Assembly (NCBI GenBank): GCA_020744425.1
Contig: JAGMUV010000035.1
Location: forward strand, 310,001-374,000
DNA: 64,000 nt
Reading direction: 5' to 3'
From: Dactylonectria macrodidyma
Lineage: Eukaryota; Ascomycota; Sordariomycetes; Hypocreales; Nectriaceae
Each line of letters begins with the position of its first letter. The stretch's first letter is position 1. Shown one piece after another: positions 10,127-22,174 of this stretch. The notes under the pieces are model-generated. The model ran no database searches. It was not told where the DNA came from and was given only the letters and a program-made list of their open reading frames with translations. A program made the position numbers and the translations under genes.

Positions 10127-10784
10127 TCTCTCCGACAACCTTGGATCATATGACATCTTATCATCTTGCGGAACGTTAACAGAACAGGAAGCCCCTGGTG
10201 ACGCTCGTCTTTGTTGTCTGGTGTGTCAGATACAGCAGTTGTTCTTTGACACCTCTTATTTTTGCCTGGTATACATCTAGTTAAGCCTCCCTCAACAATA
10301 ATTGTCGCTGTACCCCATGATACTTACGTTGTCACTGCAGCGAGGCCTCATTATATCCATGTTACAAGACTAAACAACCCACGTTTTACTTGAACCTTCT
10401 AGGCTATCAACCACTGACTGAACTTCTCTCTCATGGCCAGTACGTCGCTCCCGCCCCCCAACACTCGAACATGTACGGACTGCTGCTAACCTTTGGGAAA
10501 CATAGTCATGTCACTCGCAATCACCTACCTCCCCATGTTCCTCCCCCCGGTTGCCGGCCGAACCCCCGCTGCCGCCCCCAAGCCCGCGATTTTGAAATAA
10601 AGGCGAGATGAAAATGTCTGTCGAGAGCGGGGAATACGCGAATGTAGTAATGAAGAGAGCAAAGGAGGGCAGGAGGAGGGAAGCAAATCAATGCAGAAAT
10701 GGGAGGAATGTCTCCATGTCAGCATCAAGTGTGCAGATCTGGCGTCGTGTTAGAGCCAAGACTGGGCGAGGCTCTGCGTACAAC
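10127..10784. other. Intergenic between foldback element and piggyBac
   Basis: Only short ORFs with no recognisable domains and a purine-rich tract near 10650-10690. Nothing supported. Confidence 0.5.
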
Positions 10785-10789
10785 TGTAC

Positions 10790-13039
10790 GTATCCCATCG
10801 AGTGCGGATGGACCCCATTTTCGCCAAGGGCGGGGTAAAGCCAATCAGGGCTTATGGGACCACTAGAATAATCGAATCATATGCTAAGATTCAGGGTACC
10901 TCGATTCCTCTATAGATTTTGGGTGTGCCAGAGGTACCAACAATCTCCATCAGTACATAGCGGTACGTTACAGTCTAAGCAGCCTTTTCGAGTCTTTTTT
11001 CGCTGTTGCGGCTGTTGAGTGAGGCTATTCCTAGATACCTCACTTAGAGCCTGGCGTTTCTTCCTCCTGCCGCAATAGGTGCAAGGCGAGTTAACCCCCC
11101 TTGATCCCTTGCGATGGTGCTGCCAAGGAATAGATGTTTTCCTCTTATCTGAAGCCCGTTGAGGTCGTGAAAGTCTTCGACCTCCTGCTAATGGTCCAAA
11201 CTGTTGAATAAGCTGGGATGCAAGCAGTCGCCGCCATTGATACTGGGTCTTAACCTTTTGCCACTCGGGCTTACCCCAGAGCTGCAGGAAGAAGCTATTT
11301 ACAACGATCACTTCTAGTAGGAAATTCCAAGCAAGTGCCTGCCAGCCTCCTCGACGAATAGGGCGGTTATATTGATAATAGGACCTCATCTGGTCACTAA
11401 TATCAACCCCATTCATCTTATGGTTATATTTATCAATTGCCTCAGGCACCGGGAGGTTCTTCCGGACGTCTGGGCCGAAGGCTTCTTTCCGGGCAGCCCG
11501 CTTTCCAGCAGAGCTTCCGGCCGGCCGGCGCCGGAGACGGATAACCTCCCGGCCGTCTCGGAAGACGGTTGTCAAGAAGAGGACAAGGGCGTTATCCTTC
11601 CAGGTGAATTGGTTGACCTATGAAGAGACAAATTGATCAGTATGGAGATATCTATAGAAAGCAGTTTGCAATACCATACCTCCCCATCTAAGGTAGGGAT
11701 GCAATGGATCTGACCCCAAGGAATACCCTGGCCTTCTGCTTCCTTCTCGGCGATGAGGATCTTATCTATCCCACTGTCTTTCCGGCAGGTCCCGGAAGCT
11801 CCGACCTGCTGCTTCCGGAGGGCCCGGAGAAGCCGTACGGAAGCAAAGAGATTGTCTAGGAATACGTGGTAGACTGCAGCCGGAAGTAGGGTAATAAGTG
11901 TCGTTACAACCCGTTGCGTTGGCGTTAACGGGTCCCACTTTGCGGCAGCTGCTCCAGCCTTGCTGCCTGCCGGCCGGGCCTGAGGGACTAGTCCGTATGG
12001 GCCCTTTCCGTGTACGTGCCAGAGCCACCGGAGGCAGTAGCCCGATTGGGCAAGGATCCAGACCTTGAAGCCGGTTGGGATCGGCTTCGTCGGTATTGTC
12101 GTCGTCTCTAGGGACCGGCCCGTAAACCGGACCATAGCCTCGTCAACGGTAAGGTCGGAGCCGGCTGTATAGAAGGAATCCCCAGTCTCCTGGATATGGG
12201 CTGACCACTCATTAACCTTCCGGTATATATCTGGCATTCCGGCTTGGGCGGGGGCTTGGGCCCGGGCCTGGCGTTGACCTCCTGACTGGCTGGGCTGGAA
12301 TTCAGAGGTATCAAAGATACGTAGCTGCCGGAGCAGACTTTGGAAGCGGTCCCGGGAGATAAACCGGGTGAATAGATAGATAGGATCCTCCTTTTGCTGT
12401 TGAGTTGACCAATATCTTGATATTTGAGGTTCGCTATGTATCCCCATATAAAGCAGGATTCCTAAGAAGAGGTAAATCTCATCTACAGAAGTCTTCCTCC
12501 GATCATACACTCTTGACCGTTTAGCCCGGGGACCTTCCTTAGATAACGGCGCTGCATTCGTCCATTGCACCCACCGCTCAATAAGGCCCCGGGGAACGTA
12601 CCGGAGGAATAGGTCAAGCGGGGCTGCCGGCAGCTCCCGTATCTCTCGGGGCCGGGTCGGTACGTCAAAGGGTACGAAGGAGCCCGGCGGCCCGCGCTCG
12701 ACAGCCGGAGGTTCGTGGGGCCGGACTGTGCTGTTATCGCACCGCTCCGGCGTACAGTCGGCAGTGCAGGCGACAGCGAGGTCTTCAGGAAGGATCTCAA
12801 CCACAATACAGCTCCGTACGGAAGCCCTGGAGGCACCGGAGGCATCAGAAGCATCAGAATCACTAGAAGACATCGCAGCATTGAACAAAATGACGGTTTT
12901 GGTGGTGACAGCAGGTAAGAAAACATAGGTGCAAATGATGTTTCGTCATGTACTGATTGAAGTGCGGAGTAAAAGTGGGTATAAGAGTGGGTATTTTGGC
13001 CTTGGCGAAAATGGGGTCCATCCGCACTCGATGGGATAC
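10790..13039 (-). mobile_element. Complete piggyBac-like transposon with perfect TIRs
   Basis: A 2250-bp element whose first and last 40 bp are perfect inverted repeats starting GTATCCCATCGAGTGCGG (10790-10829 and 13000-13039). The same five bases, TGTAC, flank both sides (10785-10789 and 13040-13044). It encodes one transposase filling most of the element. Canonical piggyBac insertion duplicates TTAA, which is absent here; an alternative reading is a 4-bp palindromic GTAC duplication with one extra base. Perfect TIRs and an open gene suggest recent activity. Confidence 0.85.
10910..12888 (-). CDS. piggyBac-type (DDE_Tnp_1_7) transposase
   Basis: Two exons, 12888-11680 and 11617-10910, joined by a 62-nt GTATGG...TAG intron, encode 638 residues without stop or frameshift. 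The three catalytic aspartates of the family are visible: D249 in LTVDEAMVRF, D345 in FLDNLFAS and D475 in NGVDISDQM. The C-terminus holds the usual Cys-rich domain (CTYCGRRK ... CLDCNVPLC ... CW). It would cut and paste its own element in the nucleus. A second ATG at 12873 (MSSSDSD) is equally plausible as the start. The N-terminal 130 residues are Ser/Asp-rich and variable, as is usual. Nothing looks degraded. Confidence 0.9.
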
Positions 13040-13326
13040 TGTACATGTAATGTGCTCATTGTAATACCATGGATCAATTCTTCGTCCATCATCACATGGG
13101 ATTTTGTATTTTGCGTCGCGTGAGTGGTTAGAAAATGACCATCGACAAGTAATTTGCCCGAGGGAATACCATTCCTCGCAACATCAATTCCCTAGAAAGT
13201 CGACTAGATAATCAAAGAGATTTCAATCATATTATCCACGCGTCTTTTTAGAACACTCACCCTTTCAAGTTCGTTCAAGTCGGCCTAAGTATGTCGAGCA
13301 TGCCCTGAATGCTCCTCCTATCCTCC

Positions 13327-15571
13327 TCAATTCATCTTCAAAATCTCCTCATCAAACGTCACGTCCAGGGGACTGTCGACCCCAAGTATTCTCACATTCC
13401 GAATACGGACACGACCCGCCTTGCCAGCCAAAGCCAGAAATCTGCTGATTCCGCTGGGCATCTCGATGCCCTCGCGGGCGATCACAGCGTTGAGCGTCGA
13501 GAGGACGTGGTTTGCCAGTGACAGGTGTTTTCCCACGTCGTGCAGCAATTCGCACGACCTTCGGAACATTTCTCCCTGTGTAGTCGCTCCTGCGATATGT
13601 GGCAGCAACACCATGGCAGCGACCTGGCATGCGTGCACCATCCAGTACTCGTGGCGCATCCCAAAGGCCGTGCGATAGTTCCACAGCGCTGAGATTATAG
13701 CGTCGCTGTGTAAGAAAGACAGCGACTGTGCCGTTTGCCCACCGTCAAAGTCTAAGAAGGAAAGCCGCGTGAACGGCTCGAGTAGTTTGATGGCCAGCAC
13801 ATCAAAAGATATCCTTGACCGTAATCAGTATGCCGTAGTCTTGCACTTTCCCGGGACGAGCAAAGAAGGGAGGGCGAAGAAATGTAAATGTTCGGCTTGG
13901 ACTCACTCCAAGAATACTTTCGTGGGAAGCGAACCGCCGTCACAATTGAACGTTCCCAGCAGAGCGCTCTTTCGTACAATCAATATGTTGTATAAGCTCT
14001 TGGTTTTGGCGTAATCTGGCACAGGACAGGTGCGAGCTTCCTCGACGATGAGGAGAGCTTCTTCTGCGAATTCGGCCAATTCACATTCTGCGTCAACGGT
14101 CTCTTTGTGATACGACAGGCGAGGCTGGATCGATATCGGATACGGAAACCAGAGATCGTTCAGGGAATCGAACCCGTTGCTAGATGACTCATGGCCCCAG
14201 TATGGTTTGGGGAACATCGGCTTCTGAATCCGCATCGAGTGGTTGCGGATGAGACTGATCTTGCTATATCGTGATGAATTAGTTAGTATGAACAAACATA
14301 TACATTCTTGCCCTGGGTCATGAACACCTTCACTCACGCATCTAGGCCATAGAATCCCCAGGAAATGAGCGCCATGGCTTTCTGGATTCGGGTTGCTTTC
14401 TTCACCGCTTCAACTTGATAAAGCCTAGGGTCGGGTTGGAAGAATCCACAGGTAGCGCGTAATTCGAACAGTTGCGTGAGCAGAGCCGCCGCCGTGGACG
14501 CATTGCCGAGGGCTTCCTCATACGCCCATAGTAGGGCGACTCCCTGTAAGCGAGGGAGTGATGGGAGCTGCGGCTCCTCTTGGAGGAGTTGCAGTGCTTC
14601 GTCGGCAAAGACACGTCCTTGGACGACAGAGTTCGCGGAAGGCGTAGCTTCGACGTCGTAGATCTTCACCAAGGTAAGTAAAGGGCTGCTTGAACACGGC
14701 CGCGCGAGTCACGTACCGTTGCTGCTGCCAACATTGCATTGATGAGAAATTCGGAGCAAAACTGATGGCGAGGCGGATTTTGGGCATCGACCGGGAGGTG
14801 TATCTCGGCACACATATCATCAACGAATAACCCCCAATGAATGATCCTGGCGACGGTATGATCCCATGTCCAGAAGAGAGTGAAGAGGTGCGTAAGCATT
14901 TCGTCATCTATGCTAACCAGGGTCCAACGAGCGATGGGCAATGTGGCAATGGGGAGCTCTCTGCTACTTGCGGTCGACTGAGTGTCAAGGACAGGATCTT
15001 GGATCTGAGTCTTGCGAAGCAGGTTTTCATGAATATTTGCAATTGGGTTCTTCGGTGTAGAAGCTGAGGGCTGGCATGTAGCCTCAACAGGTTCGCTATC
15101 AGGCAAGTCATTCATGTCCCAGGTTGCTTGCAGCTGAGGCAACGTCTCGATTGGTCGCGGTGGGCTTCGTCGTAGGTCGTCTAGCATTCCACGGAGGTTG
15201 TGGTTCTCGGTTTGAAGTTCCATGATAACTCCACCTGCACGGCCGTCCACGTCGGCATATCGACACTCGCTGCTCGCCGCCCTGCACCTTTTGCAAGTCG
15301 GTTTCGATCCATTACACTAGATACATCAATTGAGCGTGATGCGCGAGAGTGGGAACAGTCATCTCGCCCACCTTGATCTTTCGAACTCGACATCCTGCGT
15401 TTGCGAGAAATGGGAGCGTTAGCAAAAACATTCAAGGCGTTGCGAGAGCGGAGGGAGTGTACGTTCGCACGCAATCGCAACCCTGTCTCGTTTGTATCTC
15501 TTGGAGGGAGGAGGAGCCGACGACGATGTATCATCTTGCGCAGCCTTAGGCAAGAGGCGACGTCCAGCCAT
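13327..15571 (-). CDS. Zn2Cys6 transcription factor with fungal-TF homology region
   Basis: Six exons on the minus strand: 15571-15463, 15394-15372, 15316-14717, 14663-14338, 14263-13907 and 13813-13327. The sum is 1902 nt, in frame, giving 633 residues; all introns are GT-AG and 53-93 nt long. The first two introns split the DNA-binding domain, which once spliced reads CERCRVRKIKC ... CKRCRAASSEC, the C-x2-C-x6-C-x6-C-x2-C-x6-C binuclear zinc cluster, at about residues 36-64. A coiled stretch (MELQTENHNLRGML) follows as a likely dimerisation element. The middle region has the fungal-specific transcription factor signature (FWTWDHTVARIIHWGLF). It should bind CGG-type sites in the nucleus. The target pathway cannot be told from sequence. 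It is divergently placed against a decayed regulator starting about 25 bp away. Confidence 0.85.
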
Positions 15572-15595
15572 CCATGCAAGCTTTAACTGCGGCCA

Positions 15596-16679
15596 GTCGA
15601 CAAGTCAAGTTTTACTGGGAAACAGGTCGAACCTATCCAGATCAGAGGGAGATGAGGCTAGATATCCACGAGGCGCGGGTGTTTGGCCAGCCGCGGTGAG
15701 GCTGCATTTGGTGTGCTTGGGAAGTACGTCATCATTCCATACACTCGGGCATTCACAAAACGGCGGGTGCCCAAGAAAGGAAAATTCACTGGATCAACAT
15801 GACGAACGCGGTACGTTGGCGGTACATTCCCCGCCATCTGCAGATTCTGGCGTATCATGCATGAGGTCGCCATCGCCTACCGTCGGGAACGCCCAGCTCG
15901 TCTCCACGATCCTGTGTCGCTGGAATTCGCCGAATTCAAGTTTTGAGAGTGGTTAGCGTGGGCTGATAACCTGCCACCCCAGCTGCCCGGTTTGAGCAGA
16001 ATCCACATCATGTGGTTGTGTTCCAGTGAGCTTCTTTCTGCTGCTGGGATCTAGTCAACCCCCGAGACACACAAGCCTTATTTTCTGGCCCTAATCCTGA
16101 GAAATTGATAACTGAATCTGACATGTCACTAGTATTTGGCTCCACGCCGCAATCATCGACATTTTCAGGCCCTTCATTTGTCGCCCTGGACAGGCTAAAC
16201 ATAAACTACGTACCTTTTCATCCCCCATGGGCTCCCCAGACGACGTATACACAGCGTCCCTTGACCAACTCAAACGCCTCATCATCGTCTACCGCCTCAA
16301 TCACGAATCGTCAGCTTTTACAATCGTATGGCATACCGCAATGCTCTATGTCGCCAACGCCGTGCTTCGAGGCCCGGACGATGATCACTGGCTCTTCTAT
16401 TTCTTGCTGTGCATTTATGGGTACGAGGCCTTGGGCCGGTGTTACCCTATCGGACTGGTCATCGCGAGAGCGCTTCTCTCGATGGCTATGCGCAGTGGCT
16501 ACATGTCCGAGATGGATGGGAAGCGCCCGTGGCGAGTTCCACACCAGATTCATGCTATTTTCATGGCCGATTTGGACCTAGCAATGTTTGAACCCGGCGC
16601 TGCGACAGTAGAGAACTTGGCCGGAGTGTTCGAGGAGAACGCATTGGTGGGCCAATCCACCAATTTGTTTAAGGTGTAA
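15596..16679 (+). pseudogene. Decayed fungal-specific transcription factor (regulatory half)
   Basis: Conserved fragments in shifting frames run in family order: GRTYPDQREMRLDIHEARVF, KYVIIPYTRAFTKRRVPKKG, GGTFPAICRFWRIMHEVAIA, EWLAWADNLPPQL, LHAAIIDIFRPF, then an open stretch from 16125 to 16679 with QLKRLIIVYRLNHESSAFT and FYFLLCIYGYEALGR. This order matches the middle-to-C-terminal region of NirA-like Zn2Cys6 regulators. Stops (for example TGA at about 15951 in the KF-EW motif) and frameshifts interrupt it. The zinc cluster is absent. The last 150 residues from an ATG at 16227 could be mistaken for a small gene. Confidence 0.7.
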
Positions 16680-17633
16680 TCAGTAATGGGTCCCAGAAGA
16701 CCTCTTACACGCAGGTTGACTGTGTGTAGAACACTACCGTGCACCCGGCGAGGGGTTGTGTAAAAGTTCACTAAACAATGTAATAACCGACTTGAGAGCT
16801 CTTGTGAGCATAGCCCTCGTAATGTAGTGACGATATCCTCCACCGCTGCGATAGTTGAGTTGGCTCTGTTGTGTTGGAAGTCTCTTTAGATGCATCACGT
16901 GACATCGTGACTTCGTTGCGACAACCTCACATCCTTCTTCCGTTAGCAACAGGCTCTATACGTCAAAGCAGTGCTCAGTGAGGATGGATACAGACTCCCA
17001 AGGGAATATATTCCTTGGACGAGAGCGGGACTATTGTTTCAATTTTTAACTGCTATTGACCGAGAAGCGCAGTTTTTGTTTCTTGATGCCTTGCCCGATA
17101 TTTATTGACAGGCTGTAGTCTATACTTTACGGCTTTGATACTGAGCCGTTTACCAATATCTCTTTCCGAAGATGGAACCGCAGGTAACAAGCATTTATTC
17201 AGCCAGTTGTTGTTTCTGCCGCCGGGGTTCTTTTTCCCTCCCGCGTTGAGTGGTACACAATTGCTGACAATCGGTTGCTCATCAAGGGTTTCCTCAATAT
17301 GTAGGCGTCATATGTCAACTGTTGGTCGCACTGCGATACGCAGAATCCCGACAGGAAAGACATTCCAGCTGTGTCGGGTCGAAATGAAGTAATAATGACG
17401 TGCGGGTACGGGGTCACATTGAGGGATCGAATTTCTTGATCCGGCGTCTGCAGACAGGAGACGTGGCTTCCGCCCCCCCCCGCCCCCCCCCTAATCCTGA
17501 TTTCGTCGCACGCCTGCTTCTGTTCCGCTATTTACTCAAGGGCTAACGATCACTGACGGACCACTTATCGAAGCTACATGATCACCGGAGAAGTTTAAGT
17601 ATTCCAGAGTAACAGGAATAATGCAGCACAGTT
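16680..17633. other. Intergenic, upstream of the amidohydrolase-like gene
   Basis: No coding region supported. A C-rich run at about 17466-17490 and AT-rich patches are present. The stretch just before 17634 is the presumed promoter of the next gene; no clear motif seen. Confidence 0.5.
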
Positions 17634-18731
17634 ATGACAGTCCTCCGTGTTCAAAGTGTTGGAGTCTTCAACGGTGAAAGCATCGAACGACCTTCTGAAC
17701 TATGCTTCGAGGCCAGCCCTGGAAAGATCGTGCCCGCAGAGACTGTGGCCCTCGGCACCATCGATGGCACCGATTGCACACTCCTCCCAGGCCTCATAGG
17801 TGCCAAGATTGACGGTGGCGCCTCATCGTGGATATTTCAACAGTCTGCTGCGTTTGGTGTCACGACGCTGATCGACTCGAGCAGCGGCACGGCAGAGTCG
17901 CTGGCCATGTGGACGGCTGCTTCTCAGAATGTAGGCATGCCCTCCTACCTGGCCTCGGGCTCCGCGGTGGGATCCAGCGACTCCGAGAGCGGCATGCTCA
18001 AGATCTTCCCCTATCGGGCCATCCGGCAAATCTCCACGCCGGCTGAGGCAGTGAGGTTTGTCGAAGCGCACGCGACGGAGCCGGGCAAGGTGGACTTCGT
18101 CAAAGTCATCGTCGACATACCTGGCCTGGACAGCGACACGCTCTCGGTCCTGGTGGAAGCCACGCACCAGCGCGGCGTGCTGGCCGTCGCACACGCGTCA
18201 CAGACGGCCGCGTATCGCCGAGTCCTGGACGCTGGCTTCGATGTGGTCAGCCCAGCCCCCATTACCGGTAAGCTCGACGAGGATGTCATCAGAGGATTCG
18301 CCGACAAGAAAATTGCTGTAATCCCGACTCTCTGCTTCCTCCGGCATCTACTGCGGCAAGGGAGGATCCAGGACCACAACTTCACGCACGCCCTCGAGGC
18401 AGTCAAGGCCCTACACCAGGCCGGAGTGCCTATTCTCGCCGGGACGTCTGCCAACAACGAGGAAGGCTTCAAAGTGAGCTTCGGGGAAGCTCTCCACGAG
18501 GAACTCCAGCTGCTGAACCAAGCGGGTCTCTCTAACCTGGAGGCGCTCCAAGCCGCGACAAGTGTGCCTTCCAAGATCTTCAAGCTGAGTGATGGCGGCG
18601 CCCTCCAAGTGGGATGCAGGGCAGACCTGGTGCTTGTGCAAGGAAACCCGTTGGAGGACCTTGCTGCCTCGGCGCGAATCATCAAGGTCTGGATCCAAGG
18701 GATTGAGGTTGCCAGCGGAGGAGCAGGATGA
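17634..18731 (+). CDS. Amidohydrolase-fold protein lacking metal ligands
   Basis: An intronless 365-residue ORF from the ATG at 17634. The frame follows the imidazolonepropionase-like amidohydrolase family: N-terminal beta domain with TLLPGLIGAKIDGG (about 51-64), AAFGVTTLIDSSSG, VKVIVDIPGLD, GVLAVAHASQTAAYRRVLDAG, PILAGTSANNE and the closing strand ADLVLVQGNPL. The metal-binding residues of the family are mostly gone: the expected HxH after the PGLxDA strand reads KID, the expected H in the VxTH strand reads S (VVSPAP), and the expected D of LAGTD is S. Only the H of VAHA remains. The frame is undamaged, so this is either a pseudoenzyme or a relaxed gene. Its stop is followed almost at once by a truncated hAT transposase on the other strand. 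Confidence 0.75.
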   Translation: MTVLRVQSVGVFNGESIERPSELCFEASPGKIVPAETVALGTIDGTDCTLLPGLIGAKIDGGASSWIFQQSAAFGVTTLIDSSSGTAESLAMWTAASQNVGMPSYLASGSAVGSSDSESGMLKIFPYRAIRQISTPAEAVRFVEAHATEPGKVDFVKVIVDIPGLDSDTLSVLVEATHQRGVLAVAHASQTAAYRRVLDAGFDVVSPAPITGKLDEDVIRGFADKKIAVIPTLCFLRHLLRQGRIQDHNFTHALEAVKALHQAGVPILAGTSANNEEGFKVSFGEALHEELQLLNQAGLSNLEALQAATSVPSKIFKLSDGGALQVGCRADLVLVQGNPLEDLAASARIIKVWIQGIEVASGGAG

Positions 18732-18744
18732 AATGGTAGTCAAT

Positions 18745-20072
18745 GGCTGGTCATTTGGCGGTGAGTGTGTGCGGTTGTCAAGGACGACATCAAGAGTGCC
18801 TGGATAGGACTTGTCAGGGTCCTCATCTTGTAATTTCCGCAGAATTGCTGTCGCCTTATTCGACCGATTGACCCAGACGACAAGGTTGTGGAGTTTACCA
18901 ACTGGACCTCTTGTCCACTCGGTGAAGTCGTCCGCATCCAGGTCCTCGAGTGCATTGCTGTCTTTAATGAAGAGTAGCGCTTTGGCGACAAGATGAAGAA
19001 TATGCCCGAAACACCGGACCCTTCTGCTGGCCGGATTCTGCCACTGGAGCTTGTGGCCTATCGATTCGACTGCTCCTTCATTGCTTGCGGCGTTATCGAG
19101 GATAATGTATCCAACCTTGTTGTTTGCAATCAACTCGAAGTCATCTAACACCTCCATGACAGCGGCTGAGATATTTTCTCCCGTGTGCGCTATGGCGACG
19201 TTTGGGAGGCCAAGGACGATCTTCCGTGGCTGGAATGTATCTTCATCGAGAAAAAAAGCATTTATGGAGAAGAACGAATGTCTGTTCCGGGACGTCCAGC
19301 CATCAAATGCAATATGAACCTGGCTTCGGCTTCGTGACAGTGTGTGGATGACGCGCGATTTGTATGTGTTGAACTCGTCGATGATCCTAGCCCGAACCGT
19401 CTCGTGGGTCAGATTGGCGGAAGTCTCGTGAACCAAGGGGTTCAGGTACTGAAAGACCTTTTGGAGGCCCTTATGCTCCGGTACACGAAATGACAGATTT
19501 GTATCGGTGATCCACTGGACAACGTGGCGCTGGAACGTGGTCTTGTCAAATCGAGTAATCAACTCGTCGTGAAAGTCGTCCCTCTTCCGTTTCTTGGCTG
19601 CCAAATCATGAAGGGTCAGTTGATTCGGGGGCCGCTCCTGCATATATCGTGTTGCTTTTGATGGATCTGGATGAAAAATATTGTGGGCCTTGCTGAGATG
19701 ACCTTCAATGTTCCGAGTATTGGACGAGACATAAGCCTTTGGCCGGGGAACGCCATGCTGGACACAGTGACAACAGAGCCATGTATGGGGTCCAGACTCA
19801 TTGCCTTTGGACCTAGCTTGAACGTCATAGCCGTGAGCCCAAAACCAGCCAGTAACTTGTCCAGTTCGAGCTGAGAGGACCCAATGGCTGCGGACAGCTT
19901 GCGATACTGCATCCCAGTCTTTGATGATTGAATGGCTGCTGCGAGACGAGGAATCGTGCATTGGCAATGTTGGGTCTTCGGGACAGGATATTTCCGATAT
20001 GGTAGCATCGGTTGCGTAACCGAATAAATCGCTTTGAGATGCCATTTGGGCAATGGTTTTGGGTGGCATCAA
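18745..20072 (-). pseudogene. hAT transposase, N-terminal two thirds
   Basis: About 440 residues from a start at 20072: a BED-type zinc finger region (WLCCHCVQHG ... NIEGHLSKAHNI), IHIAFDGWTS-like HIAFDGWTSRNRHSFF with the first catalytic D, and GYIILDNAASNE with the second. Homology stops near 18760 (LDVVLDNRTH), where the frame runs into the antisense of the amidohydrolase-like gene. The third catalytic residue and the C-terminal dimerisation domain are missing. No internal stop is present, so truncation rather than mutation inactivated it. Confidence 0.8.
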
Positions 20073-20276
20073 GGGCGATGAGAATATGCCAAACCAAGAC
20101 CCAAGCTAAAAAGGGGGAGGGCGTGGGGAAATCGGGAAATGAGAGGGACGGCTGGGGAAGGGATTATCAGAGGCACCGATACTTCGGTGCAGGAGGATGC
20201 CATTAGTACCGAGAAAGTACAACTACCTCGCCCAATTTTCACCAGCGGTCTTGGCATCTATCTACATTTCGTCTAT

Positions 20277-20400
20277 CTACCGGACCTCTAGGTAGATAGA
20301 TAGATGACCCACATGTCCTCTGGTAGATAGATAGATGTAGATCTACATCTACCTACATCTACATTTCATCTACATCGGTAGATAGATTCGCCAGCCTGAG
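20277..20400. repeat. TAGATAGATG / CTACATCTAC subterminal repeats of a hAT element
   Basis: Repeated TAGATAGATAGATG and its complement CTACATCTACATC fill this stretch, about 200 bp upstream of the hAT transposase start at 20072. Similar tandem arrays lie beside the hAT remnants at 36.4 and 38.0 kb, so these are likely subterminal transposase-binding repeats rather than a random microsatellite. No terminal inverted repeat or 8-bp duplication could be fixed. Confidence 0.5.
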
Positions 20401-20424
20401 TGGGATTCTCTTACGGAATCGTTC

Positions 20425-21464
20425 TCTAGCAACAAGACACTTTTTTACAAAGAACCTTCTAGAAGGTCGGCTAATAGCACTTCTCGGAAGACGGCCGGCG
20501 AAATATAATTACATTCCCTCCTCAAATGTCATTGTCCTTGGGCGGCTCACTATAGTCCTTCAGGACAGATGGAGGTTGCTATCTAGCAAGGCCAGCGATA
20601 TGTATCGTTTCCATTATTGTTTAATACCGTTTTCTACATCCTATCTCATGTGCTATCCATCTCGTTGAGCCCACCCCGTGTTGCAAATTAGCGACGTGAA
20701 CATCTTTCATCGGACCCCTAGCACTGGTAGGCAGTTATCCTTCAACACAGAACCTCCTGACAATATCCACCAACCTCCCTCTCCTACTTCTCGTATCAAA
20801 AACTTGTCCGTGATCCAAGTCTTGAAACCATACCACGTCCAGCCCATCACCCTTCCATATTCCATCTTCCCAGTGACTAGTTTCCAATATCCAATCATCT
20901 GCGCCTGTCCGCAAAGGGCCAGGTATCTGAGAGGTCAGTACCCTTCGAGGACGTCTTTCAGAATGGAAATGCTCCTACTAAACATGTCATCGTCCAATGA
21001 CCGCCCGACCAAGATAACTGGTACATCATACGATGCAACGAACATGATTTGAATTTCAAAGACAACCCACTCCCCGGCGGTGCAGCCCATCTACGCGGCA
21101 AAAAGCACCGAATGAGATTAAGTGACCATAATACTGTTATTGAGTCGCTAGGAATCGAGGTCTTGGGGTGTGACGAGAACTTGGCCGAGACGAACAACAC
21201 TGCTGCTCGGGAGGCATTCAAAAACGGTTATAAACATGCCACTACTAATAACACCCAGGCGAGCAAGGAGAAAGCATTTCATCGACAAAGAGAAGGTGAA
21301 TGCGAGAGTGCACAGGCAGCGGAAACATACATGGGCAAACCGTTTAAACGGTCGAATATTTCCTCAAACGTTTGAACGGTTCAAAAATATTGCAAACGGT
21401 TAAACGAACAAATAAACGATTTAAACGAACGAATGAACGATTTATGACGGTGAGAAATATCCAC
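20425..21464. other. Non-coding, with AAACG-rich degenerate repeats
   Basis: No gene recognised. At about 21340-21450 the motif AAACG/TTAAACG recurs many times (for example AAACGGTTAAACG), directly beyond the 3' end of the next hAT remnant. It may be a further hAT subterminal array. Confidence 0.4.
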
Positions 21465-22174
21465 CGCGCCTGCTCTAATACCAGTCGAAATAATGCCCAC
21501 TATCATCGTCAATGTCCTGAGAGTCACCCTCCGGCCGTGGGATTCCGATTAGACCCATCCCATTCTCATGCAGAGGCCGTATGAGTCCTTGACGCAACCA
21601 ATTGCCCGTACATTCAATCATCTCGATAGTTTTGCATGTGATTCGTAATCCATCCCATGAACAAGTTCTTCATGCCCCAGAAAACGTCCTCTCCGGCTCC
21701 GATGACTCTGCTGGGATAGAAAGAATGCAAATAGCCATGCGGCTAAGTTTCGGATACTGCTTTCTCTGCTGTGGTTGACACCACCACTCCAGAGGCGTAC
21801 AATCCGGAGGGATATCTGTTGCATCAACGTTGATGAAGCTAGTGAAATCATCCCTAACACTCGCGTTAATAGTCCTAACCTCCAGCTTCTTTGATAGTAT
21901 CGCGAGTTGATTTGGCTTCTTTGCCAGCGGTGGTGGCATCGACGTGAGGGTGGAGGGATGGTCGCTGGGTTGCTCGTAATTAAATTCCTTTTGCCAGAAT
22001 GCTGTGGCCGAGGCAATACCATGCGGGACCACCTAATGAATAACCCCACCTAATGCATAACCAAAATTTTCGTCTTCCCATACACAATCCAATTTTTGAT
22101 CACCCCAAAATCAGCCCAGACTCTCAATTTGTAAATAAACCTTTAGAATATTCTTATAGAAATTTGTTCAAATT

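Noticed and set aside
10390..10838. Small ORFs between the foldback element and piggyBac
   Set aside because: Low-complexity translation, no motif; one overlaps the transposon TIR.
12483..13046. 187-residue ORF overlapping the piggyBac transposase
   Set aside because: Another frame of the transposase and TIR; the frame with catalytic motifs is the real one.
16227..16679. 150-residue plus-strand ORF as an independent gene
   Set aside because: It is the surviving end of a transcription factor whose upstream parts are present in broken frames.
17466..17490. C-rich tract as a regulatory element
   Set aside because: A simple homopolymer-like run with no supporting context.
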